This document shows positions 25,345 to 34,983 of a DNA stretch of 64,000 bases, piece after piece. Origin of the DNA: JABMMZ01 sp044341025 (GTDB lineage Bacteria > Bacteroidota > Bacteroidia > NS11-12g > UBA955); assembly GCA_044341025.1 (NCBI GenBank), contig JBIISM010000003.1, forward strand, positions 220,554 through 284,553, read 5' to 3'. The number at the start of each line of letters is the position of its first letter. Within the stretch, counting starts at the first letter, position 1. Below the pieces are notes generated by a model, which saw only the letters and a list, made by a program, of their open reading frames with translations, searched no databases and was not told the DNA's origin. A program made the translations under genes and the position numbers.

Positions 25345-28092
25345 ATGGCTACTTACGAATTCAGAAGAATAGAAAAGGATTGGCAAGCATACTGGGCTAA
25401 GAACAATACTTTCAAAACTGAAAATATTTCAGAAAAAGAAAAATTTTATGTTCTAGATATGTTCCCATATCCTTCAGGTGCGGGTTTGCATGTTGGTCAC
25501 CCACTTGGTTACATCGCTAGCGATATTGTTTCTAGATTTAAAAGGCACAAAGGATTTAATGTATTGCATCCTATGGGGTATGATGCTTTTGGTTTGCCTG
25601 CCGAGCAATATGCTATTCAAACGGGCCAACACCCCGCCCTAACTACAGATGAGAATATAAAACGGTATAGAGAACAACTAGACCGTATTGGCTTTTCTTA
25701 TGATTGGTCGCGTGAAATAAAAACCTGTGACCCAAAATACTACCGCTGGACCCAATGGATATTTATTCAGTTGTTTAATTCATGGTATAATCCAAAATCA
25801 AATAAAGCTGAAAACATAGACTCTTTAATTTCCGGTTTCGAAATTTCTGGCTTCACAAATGATGAATTAAGTTTTACCAAAGAAGAATGGCTGGCTTTTC
25901 CAGATAAAATCAAATCTGATATTTTGCTAAAATTCCGTTTGGCCTTCCTTAGCGAAGCAATGGTCAATTGGTGTCCAGAATTAGGTACCGTATTGGCCAA
26001 TGATGAAGTTAAAGATGGGCTTAGTGAGAGAGGAGGATTCCCGGTTGAGAGAAAACTTATGATCCAATGGAGCCTCAGAATCTCTGCATATGCCGAACGC
26101 TTGCTAACTGGACTCGAAAATATTGATTGGAGCGATAGTTTGAGAGAAGCACAAAGAAATTGGATTGGCAAAAGCGAAGGATGCTCTCTGAAATTCCATT
26201 CTGATAACATAGAAATTGAAGTTTTTACCACCCGTCCTGATACCATATTTGGCGTCACTTATTTGGCCGTGGCACCTGAACATCCAAGCTTGGATTTGCT
26301 TTGTATCAATGAATTTAGAAGCCTTGCATTAGAATATACTGAAAAAGCAAAAAACAGAAGCGAAAGAGAAAGGCAGGCTGAGGTCAAAAATATTACAGGT
26401 GCATTTACTGGTTCATATGCGAAACATCCTTTTACAAACGAGGCAATTCCAATTTGGATTGCTGATTATGTATTGGGGAGCTATGGCACAGGGGCTGTGA
26501 TGGCCGTTCCAGCGCATGATAGCAGAGACTATTCTTTTGCAAAATATTTCAATCTTCCTATCAAAGAAGTTGTAAGCGGTGGCGATATTTCAAAAGAATC
26601 ATTTGATGCCAAGACTGGAAATATCATCAATTCTGATTTTTTAAATGGCTTAAGTGTTAAAGAAGGCATAAAAAAATCAATTCAAGAAATCGAATCTCTA
26701 AATCTTGGAAAAGGTAAAACCAACTACAGATTGAGAGATGCTGTTTTTGGAAGACAGCGCTATTGGGGTGAGCCTATTCCAATTTTTTATGAAAATGGAA
26801 CTCCAAAAACCATCAAAGAAAATGATTTGCCTCTAATTTTACCCGAGATAGATAAATATTTACCAACTGAATCTGGTGAACCGCCTTTGGCCCGTGCAAA
26901 CAACTGGATATACAACGGCCATGCGGTTGAAACAACTACAATGCCAGGATGGGCAGGTTCTTCGTGGTACTTTTTAAGGTATATGGATCCAGCTAATAAT
27001 TCAGAAATTGCCTCCAAGCAAGCATTAGATTATTGGAAGGATATTGACCTTTATATGGGCGGAAGTGAACACGCAACTGGACATCTTTTGTATTTCCGTT
27101 TTTGGACAAAATTTTTGCATGATTTAGGCATCATTCCAACTGATGAACCAGCTAAGAAACTAATTAATCAAGGAATGATTCAAGGAATGTCTTGTTTAAT
27201 TTATCGTGTCAATCAGACATCTAAATTTGTTTCCATCGGTATAAAACACCAATATGAAACCACTGCAATTCATATTGACATTCAACTTGTAAATGCGGGT
27301 AATGAAGTTGATATTGAAGCATTAAAAGCATGGAGACCAGCCGAATTTAATGAGGCTGTTTTTGAATTAGAAAATGGAAAACTCATTTGTGGCACGGAGG
27401 TTGGAAAAATGTCAAAACGCTGGCACAACGTTGTCAATCCGGATGATGTATGCAACGATTTTGGCGCAGACACATTAAGACTGTACGAAATGTTCTTAGG
27501 TCCATTACAAGATGCAAAGCCATGGTCAACCCAAGGAATAGAAGGTGTTTTACGCTTCTTAAAAAAATTCTGGCGTTTATTCCATAACAATGCCCAAGAG
27601 AATTTCAATGTTTCATTAGATTCTCCAAGTAAAGCTGAATACAAAATCTTGCATAAAACCATCAAAAAAATTAGCGAGGATATAGATAATTTTTCATTTA
27701 ATACATCTGTATCTGCATTTATGGTTTGTGTTAATGAATTGCAGGACCTTCAGTGCAATAAAAAAGAAATATTAGAGCCTCTTGTTGTGTTGCTTTCTCC
27801 ATTTGCGCCGCATATTGCCGAAGAACTCTGGTTGCTTTGCGGAAATAATGGTGGTGTTTCATATGCCAATTGGCCAACGTTTAATGCCGAATATTTAGTA
27901 GAAAATGAGTTTAATTATCCAATATCATTTAATGGGAAAGTAAGATTTAATATCAATTTTGCTCTTGATATGGATGCCGCTGATATGGAAAAAGCAATAC
28001 TTAACAGCGAACAAACACAAAAATATCTTGAAGGAAAAGCGCCAAAAAAGTTGATCATTGTAAAAGGCAAGATTGTGAACGTAGTTGTTTAG
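25345..28092 (+). CDS. leuS: leucyl-tRNA synthetase
   Basis: 915 residues. It charges tRNA-Leu with leucine using ATP. The class I signature HVGH (49-52) follows DMFPYPSGAGL. The CP1 editing domain contains FTTRPDTIFGVTYLAVAPEH and GTGAVMAVPAHDSRD. A WAGSSWYFLRYMDP motif and a GGSEHATGHLLYFRFWTKF segment precede the second signature. That second signature reads KMSKR (688-692) instead of the common KMSKS. An insertion of roughly 80 residues lies just before it (NQGMIQGMSCLIYRVNQ to LICGTEVG). The C-terminal anticodon-binding domain is complete. It is longer than the ~860 residues of E. coli LeuRS because of the insertion. Confidence 0.96.
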   Translation: MATYEFRRIEKDWQAYWAKNNTFKTENISEKEKFYVLDMFPYPSGAGLHVGHPLGYIASDIVSRFKRHKGFNVLHPMGYDAFGLPAEQYAIQTGQHPALTTDENIKRYREQLDRIGFSYDWSREIKTCDPKYYRWTQWIFIQLFNSWYNPKSNKAENIDSLISGFEISGFTNDELSFTKEEWLAFPDKIKSDILLKFRLAFLSEAMVNWCPELGTVLANDEVKDGLSERGGFPVERKLMIQWSLRISAYAERLLTGLENIDWSDSLREAQRNWIGKSEGCSLKFHSDNIEIEVFTTRPDTIFGVTYLAVAPEHPSLDLLCINEFRSLALEYTEKAKNRSERERQAEVKNITGAFTGSYAKHPFTNEAIPIWIADYVLGSYGTGAVMAVPAHDSRDYSFAKYFNLPIKEVVSGGDISKESFDAKTGNIINSDFLNGLSVKEGIKKSIQEIESLNLGKGKTNYRLRDAVFGRQRYWGEPIPIFYENGTPKTIKENDLPLILPEIDKYLPTESGEPPLARANNWIYNGHAVETTTMPGWAGSSWYFLRYMDPANNSEIASKQALDYWKDIDLYMGGSEHATGHLLYFRFWTKFLHDLGIIPTDEPAKKLINQGMIQGMSCLIYRVNQTSKFVSIGIKHQYETTAIHIDIQLVNAGNEVDIEALKAWRPAEFNEAVFELENGKLICGTEVGKMSKRWHNVVNPDDVCNDFGADTLRLYEMFLGPLQDAKPWSTQGIEGVLRFLKKFWRLFHNNAQENFNVSLDSPSKAEYKILHKTIKKISEDIDNFSFNTSVSAFMVCVNELQDLQCNKKEILEPLVVLLSPFAPHIAEELWLLCGNNGGVSYANWPTFNAEYLVENEFNYPISFNGKVRFNINFALDMDAADMEKAILNSEQTQKYLEGKAPKKLIIVKGKIVNVVV

Positions 28093-28112
28093 TTAATAGC
28101 CTTTATTCAGTT

Positions 28113-28120
28113 TATATTTG
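28113..28120 (+). promoter_or_regulatory. -7 promoter box of the propeller/T9SS gene
   Basis: TATATTTG (TAnnTTTG). It overlaps an in-frame TTG at 28118 and so supports the ATG at 28157, 36 nt downstream. Confidence 0.55.
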
Positions 28121-28156
28121 TCACAAGTCAATATTTTAAGTAATATTGAATTGTTT

Positions 28157-30901
28157 ATGAGACAGCCTATACTTTCACTACTCAGTTTGGTCTTTATCGC
28201 AGGGTCTTGTTCCTTGCTCAAAAACCAACACAACTTTGATGCACAAGCTTATGAGAAAGCTCAGCTTGATGGCTATTATTTGAGCTTACTAGCTGACCCA
28301 AAAACCGGCAAAATACCTGTAAATATTAGGCAAAATGAATTGGCCTTTGCATCTAGTCTACCTAAATATTTGAACAACAAACGTTCGGAAGATATTTGGA
28401 AATCAAGAGGGCCCAACAACCAAGGTGGGCGCACAAGAGCAATAGCCTTAGACATTAACAATTCCAATATCATCCTAGCTGGCTCAGCCACAGGTGGTAT
28501 TTATAAATCTACTGATGCTGGACAAACTTGGACAAAAGCCAACTGTCCTGCAAATGCTATTACCTGCATGATTCAAGATACCAGAGTTGGAAAAACCAAT
28601 ATTTGGTACGCTGGCACAGGAGAATTATCAGGAAGTAGTGGAACTGCAACCGGCGCTTATTACTATGGACAAGGCATATTTAAAAGCATAGATGGCGGAA
28701 ATACATGGTCGGTTATCCCCTTTACAAATGGTGGAAGCACAACCTCTTTTGACTCCGATTTTGATGGTGTTTGGAACATTGCCATTGATTATTCAAATGC
28801 CACCCAAGATGAAATTTATGCGGCTACTTATGGAGGAATATACAAAACAACCGATGGGGGATTAAATTGGAAAAAGAAAAGATCTGGAGCATTGCCTAAC
28901 TATTCTTACTATACGGATGTTGCAGTCGACAAACAAGGTGTTGTTTATGCAACAATGAGCAGCGAAAGCACTCAAAAAGGTATATGGAGAAGCGTAGATG
29001 GTGAAGCTTGGATAAGCATAACACCAACTGGCTTCCCGAGTGTATATGGAAGAATGTGTATTGGCATTGCACCATCTGATCAAAATCAAGTTTATATTGT
29101 TGCAAGCGGCACCACAAATTTTGGCTTTGTTAGTGCCAATTTTCAAGGAACCAAAGAATGGAATAGTTTATGGAAATACAACTATGTATCAGGAAATGGT
29201 TCAAGTACAGGCGGGCGTTGGGTGAATAGAAGTTCAAACATGCCTGATGCTGGTGGTGATTTTGGTTATTTTAGCACACAAGGCGGCTATGATCTATATG
29301 TTAAAGTAAATCCAAATGATACCAATGTTGTATTCATAGGCGCAACAAATTTATGGCGCAGCTCTGATGCCTTTCGAAGCAACACAAAGATAGATTGGAT
29401 CGGCGGCTATGCTGTAAATACTTCTAGACCAGACTTTAAATTATACCCAAACCATCACCCAGACAACCATCAATTGGTATTTTATCCAAATAATCCTGAA
29501 ATTGCCTTAAGTTCACATGACGGAGGAATTAGTTATACCAACAATATCATGGCTAAAAATGTTGTTTGGGAATTAAAGAATAATAATTACATCACCTCAC
29601 AATTTTATACCATTGCCATTGATCATTCTGTGGCCAATAACAACAAAATCATGGGTGGCTTACAAGACAATGGGACTCAGTTTACAGACGTTTATGGACT
29701 AGCATCTTGGCATATGAGTTTTAATGGCGACGGATCTTATTGCTCATTTATAGATGGCACAAATGAAATTATAGGAAGTGCACAGCAAGGCAGAATTGCG
29801 CATTTACAAATAGATCAAATCGGACAACCTATAAAATATGCACGAATTGATCCTAAGCAATTATACCGCGACAATTATGATTTTATTAACCCATTTGTTT
29901 TGGATCCGTTTGACCAAAAAATAATGTATCTGCCGGCTAAAAACCGCTTATTTAGAAACACCAATATTCTATCAAAACCTTTAAGCACAGACTTTGATAG
30001 CACCCGATGGGATACACCATTGTGGGAAGAATTGGTCAATTGTAAGCCATTAACAGGTCAGGAATTCTCAGCCATTTCTATTTCAAAAGCCAACCCAAAT
30101 ACGCTCTATTATGCTACTGATAAAGGCAGACTTTATAAATTAGGCTCGGCCAATATTGGGCAATCAAATCCAATTGAGATAACAGGCTCAAACTTTCCTA
30201 GTGGGAATATTAATTGTATCGCACTCGATCCTTCTGATAGCAATAAAATTACAGTTGTGTTTTCTAACTACAATATAATTAGTTTATTTACCTCTGATAA
30301 TGGTGGTTCGTCATGGACAAATATTTCTGGCAATCTTGAAGAAAACTCAAACGGAAGTGGATCAGGGCCTAGTTGCAGGTGGGCGGCTATTCTTAATTTA
30401 GACAATGGAAGAAAATCGTGGTTTATTGGAACAAGTGTTGGTCTTTATGCTACCGATACTTTAAATGGCATACAAACACGTTGGATTCAACAATCGCCAA
30501 ATCGAATTGGAAATAATATTGTTACCATGCTCGACACAAGAAGTTTGGATAATTTCATAGCGGTTGCAACCCACGGAAATGGTGCATATAGCGCCAACAT
30601 TTCAAATCCTTGGCAAATAACGAATCTTAGCTCTGAAAATTTAAAAGATTTAAACGCATATCCCAACCCGCTAAATAAAAATGAACTGCTTAAAATTGAT
30701 TTTAAAAACAATTCGACGCAAAATTTAGAAATTTCAATTTTAGACAACTTAGGCAATACCATTCCCAGCGGGTATTATAAACTGCATATTTTAGATCAAA
30801 AACACATTTCCATTCAATTCGCTAACCTTACTTCAGGAATATATTTTATTAATATACAGACAGATGAAGGATATTGGATTGAAAAGATTAGTGTCCAATA
30901 A
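28157..30901 (+). CDS. VPS10/BNR-type beta-propeller protein with T9SS type A domain
   Basis: 914 residues from the ATG at 28157, chosen over the TTG at 28118, which lies within the promoter box. The N-terminus is hydrophobic and ends FIAGSC, either a weak lipobox or a type I signal. The body holds repeated Asp-box motifs (STDAGQTW, SIDGGNTW, TTDGGLNW, TSDNGGSSW), which mark sortilin/VPS10- or xyloglucanase-like seven-to-ten-blade propellers. The last ~80 residues (NAYPNPLNKNELL ... TSGIYFINIQ) are a type A T9SS sorting domain. It is probably displayed on the cell surface. Propellers of this class bind proteins or glycans; without visible catalytic residues I do not assign an enzyme activity. 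Confidence 0.82.
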   Translation: MRQPILSLLSLVFIAGSCSLLKNQHNFDAQAYEKAQLDGYYLSLLADPKTGKIPVNIRQNELAFASSLPKYLNNKRSEDIWKSRGPNNQGGRTRAIALDINNSNIILAGSATGGIYKSTDAGQTWTKANCPANAITCMIQDTRVGKTNIWYAGTGELSGSSGTATGAYYYGQGIFKSIDGGNTWSVIPFTNGGSTTSFDSDFDGVWNIAIDYSNATQDEIYAATYGGIYKTTDGGLNWKKKRSGALPNYSYYTDVAVDKQGVVYATMSSESTQKGIWRSVDGEAWISITPTGFPSVYGRMCIGIAPSDQNQVYIVASGTTNFGFVSANFQGTKEWNSLWKYNYVSGNGSSTGGRWVNRSSNMPDAGGDFGYFSTQGGYDLYVKVNPNDTNVVFIGATNLWRSSDAFRSNTKIDWIGGYAVNTSRPDFKLYPNHHPDNHQLVFYPNNPEIALSSHDGGISYTNNIMAKNVVWELKNNNYITSQFYTIAIDHSVANNNKIMGGLQDNGTQFTDVYGLASWHMSFNGDGSYCSFIDGTNEIIGSAQQGRIAHLQIDQIGQPIKYARIDPKQLYRDNYDFINPFVLDPFDQKIMYLPAKNRLFRNTNILSKPLSTDFDSTRWDTPLWEELVNCKPLTGQEFSAISISKANPNTLYYATDKGRLYKLGSANIGQSNPIEITGSNFPSGNINCIALDPSDSNKITVVFSNYNIISLFTSDNGGSSWTNISGNLEENSNGSGSGPSCRWAAILNLDNGRKSWFIGTSVGLYATDTLNGIQTRWIQQSPNRIGNNIVTMLDTRSLDNFIAVATHGNGAYSANISNPWQITNLSSENLKDLNAYPNPLNKNELLKIDFKNNSTQNLEISILDNLGNTIPSGYYKLHILDQKHISIQFANLTSGIYFINIQTDEGYWIEKISVQ

Positions 30902-30962
30902 TTATAAATAAAGATTATAGGCTCAACTGAATTTAATTCTCCAATTCTGATTCAGTTTGTCT

Positions 30963-30970
30963 TACTTTTG
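30963..30970 (+). promoter_or_regulatory. -7 promoter box of the ABC exporter gene
   Basis: TACTTTTG (TAnnTTTG), 10 nt upstream of the ATG at 30981. Confidence 0.65.
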
Positions 30971-30980
30971 CGCTTAAGTA

Positions 30981-32726
30981 ATGAGTATCCTTTTTAAATA
31001 CCTAAAAAGACAATGGCCTACCCTATTATTGGCATTATTTTTAGCTGCAATAAACCAGTCTTTTTCTTTATTAGACCCACAAATTACCGGCCGAATTGTA
31101 GATGAAATTATCAATAAGCACGGTGAATTAAGCAAAGAACAATTTATATCTCATGCACTATATCTTGTAGGATTGTCAATCGGTGTAACCATGGTTTCAA
31201 GGATTGCTAAAAACTTTCAAGACTATTACACCAATGTGATTGTGCTCAAAATGGGTGCTCAAATCTTTTCAGATGGACTCAAACATTCGCTAGAACTTCC
31301 TTATCAAGTTTTTGAAGATCAAAGGAGTGGAGAAACATTGTCTATTTTAGAAAAAGTGAGAACCGATTCTGAAAAATTAATCACTTCATTTATTGGAATT
31401 CTTTTCACTTCAATAGTAGGAATGGTCTTCGTAATGATTTTTACTATTAGTGTTAGTTTGAAAGTTGCTGTAGTATACATCGGGGCCATTGTTGTCATTG
31501 GACTCATTAGCTCTTTGCTGAGTAAGAAAATTAAAGTAATGCAAAGGGCTATTGTAGGTGAAACGACTGCCTTAGCCGGAGGCACTACTGAAAGCCTAAG
31601 AAACATCGAATTGGTTAAGAGTTTAGGGCTGGCAAACCAAGAAATTGAGAGACTTAACAACACAACCTATAAAATACTTGGATTGGAGCTTAAAAAAGTA
31701 AAATACATAAGGAGTTTAAACTTTTTGCAAGGAACCACTGTGCAGTTTACTAGAAGTATTATGATTGTCGTGCTTTTGTATTTAATCTTTAACCATACAT
31801 TATCAGCAGGCCAATATTTTACCTTCTTATTTTACTCTTTCTTTCTCTTTAATCCCCTTCAAGAGCTTGGAAACATTATCCTTATTCACCGTGAAGCTGA
31901 GGTTTCGTTGGATAATTTCAAGAAATTAATCGACACACCTATTGACTATAAGCCTGCCAAACCTCGTGTGCTTAAAGGACTTGAGGACTTTGAATTTAGA
32001 AATGTTTCCTTTCAACATTTAAGTTCACGAACACCTGCCTTAACAGATGTGAGTTTTAAAGTCCATAAAGGCGAAACGATTGCATTTGTGGGCCCTTCGG
32101 GTTCAGGAAAAACAACACTTGTAAAATTGCTTGTTGGTCTTTATCAAGCTCAAACAGGCAATATCCTTTATGAGGGAATTGACGCCAAAGAAATTGATTT
32201 AGATGAATTGAGAGAACGAATTGGTTTTGTTACCCAAGACACTCAATTGTTCTCTGGTTCTATTAAAGAAAACTTATTATTTGTCGCACCCAAAGCAAGT
32301 GATGAAGAAATAATGAATGCTTTAGATAGAGCGAGTTGTCAAAACCTTTTACAAAGGGCAGACAATGGAATTGACACAGTAATTGGTGAAGGTGGAGTCA
32401 AAGTTAGTGGAGGCGAAAAGCAAAGGCTATCAATCGCTAGAGCATTGCTAAGAAATCCAGGGTTATTGGTTTTCGATGAAGCGACCTCTGCATTAGATAG
32501 TTTGACTGAGGATGAAATTACCCAGACCATTAAAAAAATCAATGAAGACCATTCGGCAATAACCATCTTAATTGCCCATAGATTGAGTACCATAATGCAT
32601 GCCAATAGAATATATGTTCTTGAGCAAGGCAAAATTATTGAACATGGTAAACACGATGAACTCCTAGCAGAAAAAGGTTTGTACTATGCTATGTGGCGTC
32701 AACAAATTGGGGAAAGAAAATCATAA
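30981..32726 (+). CDS. ABC exporter, fused permease and ATPase (MsbA-like)
   Basis: 581 residues. Six transmembrane helices lie within the first ~310 residues, followed by a nucleotide-binding domain with Walker A GPSGSGKTT (~370-378), Q-loop FVTQDTQLF, signature VSGGEKQR (~474), Walker B LLVFDEATSAL and H-loop IAHRLST. Half-transporters of this build work as homodimers and export lipids, peptides or drugs. Similarity to MsbA would suggest lipid A flipping, but the specificity cannot be read from sequence, and Bacteroidota genomes carry several such exporters. It is a single-gene unit with its own promoter. Confidence 0.9.
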   Translation: MSILFKYLKRQWPTLLLALFLAAINQSFSLLDPQITGRIVDEIINKHGELSKEQFISHALYLVGLSIGVTMVSRIAKNFQDYYTNVIVLKMGAQIFSDGLKHSLELPYQVFEDQRSGETLSILEKVRTDSEKLITSFIGILFTSIVGMVFVMIFTISVSLKVAVVYIGAIVVIGLISSLLSKKIKVMQRAIVGETTALAGGTTESLRNIELVKSLGLANQEIERLNNTTYKILGLELKKVKYIRSLNFLQGTTVQFTRSIMIVVLLYLIFNHTLSAGQYFTFLFYSFFLFNPLQELGNIILIHREAEVSLDNFKKLIDTPIDYKPAKPRVLKGLEDFEFRNVSFQHLSSRTPALTDVSFKVHKGETIAFVGPSGSGKTTLVKLLVGLYQAQTGNILYEGIDAKEIDLDELRERIGFVTQDTQLFSGSIKENLLFVAPKASDEEIMNALDRASCQNLLQRADNGIDTVIGEGGVKVSGGEKQRLSIARALLRNPGLLVFDEATSALDSLTEDEITQTIKKINEDHSAITILIAHRLSTIMHANRIYVLEQGKIIEHGKHDELLAEKGLYYAMWRQQIGERKS

Positions 32727-32786
32727 TTTTCGCCTAATTTCATTCAAAAAAACATTCAATCATTGTGCTTATTAGAAATAATAAAA

Positions 32787-32794
32787 TAGATTTG
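32787..32794 (+). promoter_or_regulatory. promoter of the prolyl oligopeptidase gene
   Basis: -7 box TAGATTTG (TAnnTTTG) with a TTG at 32763-32765 as the -33 element, 21 bp apart, close to the Bacteroidota optimum. The ATG is only 5 nt downstream of the box, so the transcript is predicted to be leaderless or nearly so. Confidence 0.65.
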
Positions 32795-32799
32795 TATAT

Positions 32800-34938
32800 A
32801 TGAAACTTCGATATACTATTGCTGCAATATCTATTTTAGCCTCAAGCCTTTCATTTATGCTACCTGATAAACCCAAAAATAAAATTATGACCTATCCGCA
32901 AACGGAAATAATCCCAATAAATGATACCTTTTTTGGCGCAACAGTTATTGATCCCTATAGATGGCTGGAAGATGACCTCGATCCGAAAACTAAAAATTGG
33001 ATTGGCAAACAAAACGAAAATACTTACAATTATTTATCACAAATCCCCTACCGCGAAACACTGAAAAAAAACCTAGAAAAGATTTGGAATTACGAACGCT
33101 ATTCTGCTCCATTTAACGAAGGAAACTATACCTATTTTTATAAAAATAATGGACTTCAAAACCAAAGTATTCTTTACAGACAAAACAACAATGAAGAAGC
33201 TAAGGTATTCTTAGACCCAAATACCTTTTCCAAAGATGGCACTAGCTCACTTTCAGATGTAAGTTTTACAAAGGATGGAAGCATTTTGGCCATCCAAATT
33301 AGCGAAGGTGGAAGTGATTGGAGAAAGGTGATTGTATTGAACTCTGCAACCAAACAAACGATTGGAGATACTTTGATTGATGTTAAATTTAGTGGTATTT
33401 CTTGGAAGGGAAATGAAGGGTTTTTCTACAGCAGCTATGATAAACCGAGCAAAGGCAGCGAATTGTCTGCAATGACCAATCAACATAAGCTATTTTACCA
33501 CAAATTGGGGACCAAGCAATCTGAAGATCTATTAATCTTTGGAGGCAGTGAAAAACCCCGCAGGTATATTGGCGGATATGTAACAGAGGACGAACGATTC
33601 TTGATTATAAGCGCTGCAACATCTACAAATGGAAATGAATTGTACGTTAAAGATCTTGGCGAAATTGATGGTAAAATTACCAATTTAGTAGCTGATTTTA
33701 ACAACAACAACGATGTTGTTCATTCAGAAGGAAACACCTTGTATATTCTCACGGATATGGGTGCACCAAATATGCGCTTAGTAAAAACTGAGTACTTAAA
33801 AGATAAAGGATTTTCAGAATGGTCTAATGTTATCCCGGAAACAAAAATGCCTTTAAGTATTAGCACTGGAGCAGGCAAATTTTTTGCATCCTATATGAAA
33901 GATGCTTGCACTCAATTGTTGCAATACAACATCAACGGAACGTTAGAAAGAGAGATAGCATTGCCGGGCAAAGGAACAGCTGGTGGATTAAGCGGAAAAT
34001 GGGAAGAAAACACACTTTATTATACGTTTACGAGTTATATATACCCGCCTACCATTTTCTCATACAATGTAAGCGATGGCGCTTCAAATTTATTTAAAAA
34101 AGCCGGCGTTTTATTCGATCCAAGTCAATACGAGTCAATTCAAGTTTTTTATGAAAATGAAATAGACCATACAAAGATTCCGATGATGATTACCTATAAA
34201 AAAGGATTGAAAATGGACGGTAAAAACCCATGCATGCTCTATGGTTATGGAGGATTTAATGTAAACCTAACGCCATCTTTTAGCACAGCAATGGTTCTTT
34301 GGTTGGATGCAGGAGGAATATACGCCGTACCGAATATAAGAGGTGGTGGCGAATACGGTAAAGATTGGCACGATGCCGGTATACAGATGAAAAAACAAAA
34401 TGTCTTTAATGACTTTATTTCAGCTGCAAATTACCTAATTAAAGAAAAATACACCAGCTCATCCTTCTTATGCATTTCAGGTGGCTCAAATGGTGGATTG
34501 CTAATTGGAGCTTGCATGACCCAAAGACCGGATTTATTTAAGGTTGCACTGCCTGCAGTTGGCGTTTTAGATATGCTGCGTTACCACAAATTCACAGCAG
34601 GAGCTGGTTGGGCTTACGATTATGGAACTGCCGATGATTCGAAGGAAATGTTTCAGTATTTATTAAAATACTCGCCTTATCACAATTTAATCAAGGGCAA
34701 AAATTATCCTGCAACAATGGTAACAACAGGCGACCACGACGACCGCGTTGTGCCGGCGCATTCGTTCAAGTTTGCCGCGAAATTACAGTCAGTAAATGAT
34801 GGTCCAAATCCAACACTTATTCGAATTGAAACCAATGCTGGTCATGGTGCTGGAAAACCTACCAATATGGTCATTGCTGAATACGCAGATCGATTTGCTT
34901 TCGCGCTTTGGAATATGGGTATTACTGAGATAAAATAG
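32800..34938 (+). CDS. prolyl oligopeptidase family serine peptidase (S9A)
   Basis: 712 residues, normal for prolyl endopeptidase. It cleaves peptides after proline. The N-terminal propeller (~35-430) begins with the family hallmark DPYRWLEDD. The alpha/beta-hydrolase domain carries NIRGGGEYGKDWH, the nucleophile Ser563 in GGSNGG, the Asp of GDHDDRVVP (~647-648) and His682 in NAGHGAGKP, so the catalytic triad is complete. The N-terminus has a hydrophobic stretch (TIAAISILASSLSFML) consistent with export to the periplasm, as in the Flavobacterium meningosepticum enzyme. It ends at a bidirectional terminator shared with proS. Confidence 0.94.
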   Translation: MKLRYTIAAISILASSLSFMLPDKPKNKIMTYPQTEIIPINDTFFGATVIDPYRWLEDDLDPKTKNWIGKQNENTYNYLSQIPYRETLKKNLEKIWNYERYSAPFNEGNYTYFYKNNGLQNQSILYRQNNNEEAKVFLDPNTFSKDGTSSLSDVSFTKDGSILAIQISEGGSDWRKVIVLNSATKQTIGDTLIDVKFSGISWKGNEGFFYSSYDKPSKGSELSAMTNQHKLFYHKLGTKQSEDLLIFGGSEKPRRYIGGYVTEDERFLIISAATSTNGNELYVKDLGEIDGKITNLVADFNNNNDVVHSEGNTLYILTDMGAPNMRLVKTEYLKDKGFSEWSNVIPETKMPLSISTGAGKFFASYMKDACTQLLQYNINGTLEREIALPGKGTAGGLSGKWEENTLYYTFTSYIYPPTIFSYNVSDGASNLFKKAGVLFDPSQYESIQVFYENEIDHTKIPMMITYKKGLKMDGKNPCMLYGYGGFNVNLTPSFSTAMVLWLDAGGIYAVPNIRGGGEYGKDWHDAGIQMKKQNVFNDFISAANYLIKEKYTSSSFLCISGGSNGGLLIGACMTQRPDLFKVALPAVGVLDMLRYHKFTAGAGWAYDYGTADDSKEMFQYLLKYSPYHNLIKGKNYPATMVTTGDHDDRVVPAHSFKFAAKLQSVNDGPNPTLIRIETNAGHGAGKPTNMVIAEYADRFAFALWNMGITEIK

Positions 34939-34944
34939 ATAATA

Positions 34945-34978
34945 AAAAACTGAGCAAATTAAATACTCAGCTTTTTTT
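34945..34978. terminator. bidirectional terminator between prolyl oligopeptidase and proS
   Basis: An A run and CTGAG pair with CTCAG and a T run around an 11-base loop, located between two convergent stop codons. The stem is short (about 5 GC-containing pairs plus A-T pairs), so it is moderately strong. Confidence 0.6.
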
Positions 34979-34983
34979 ATGTT

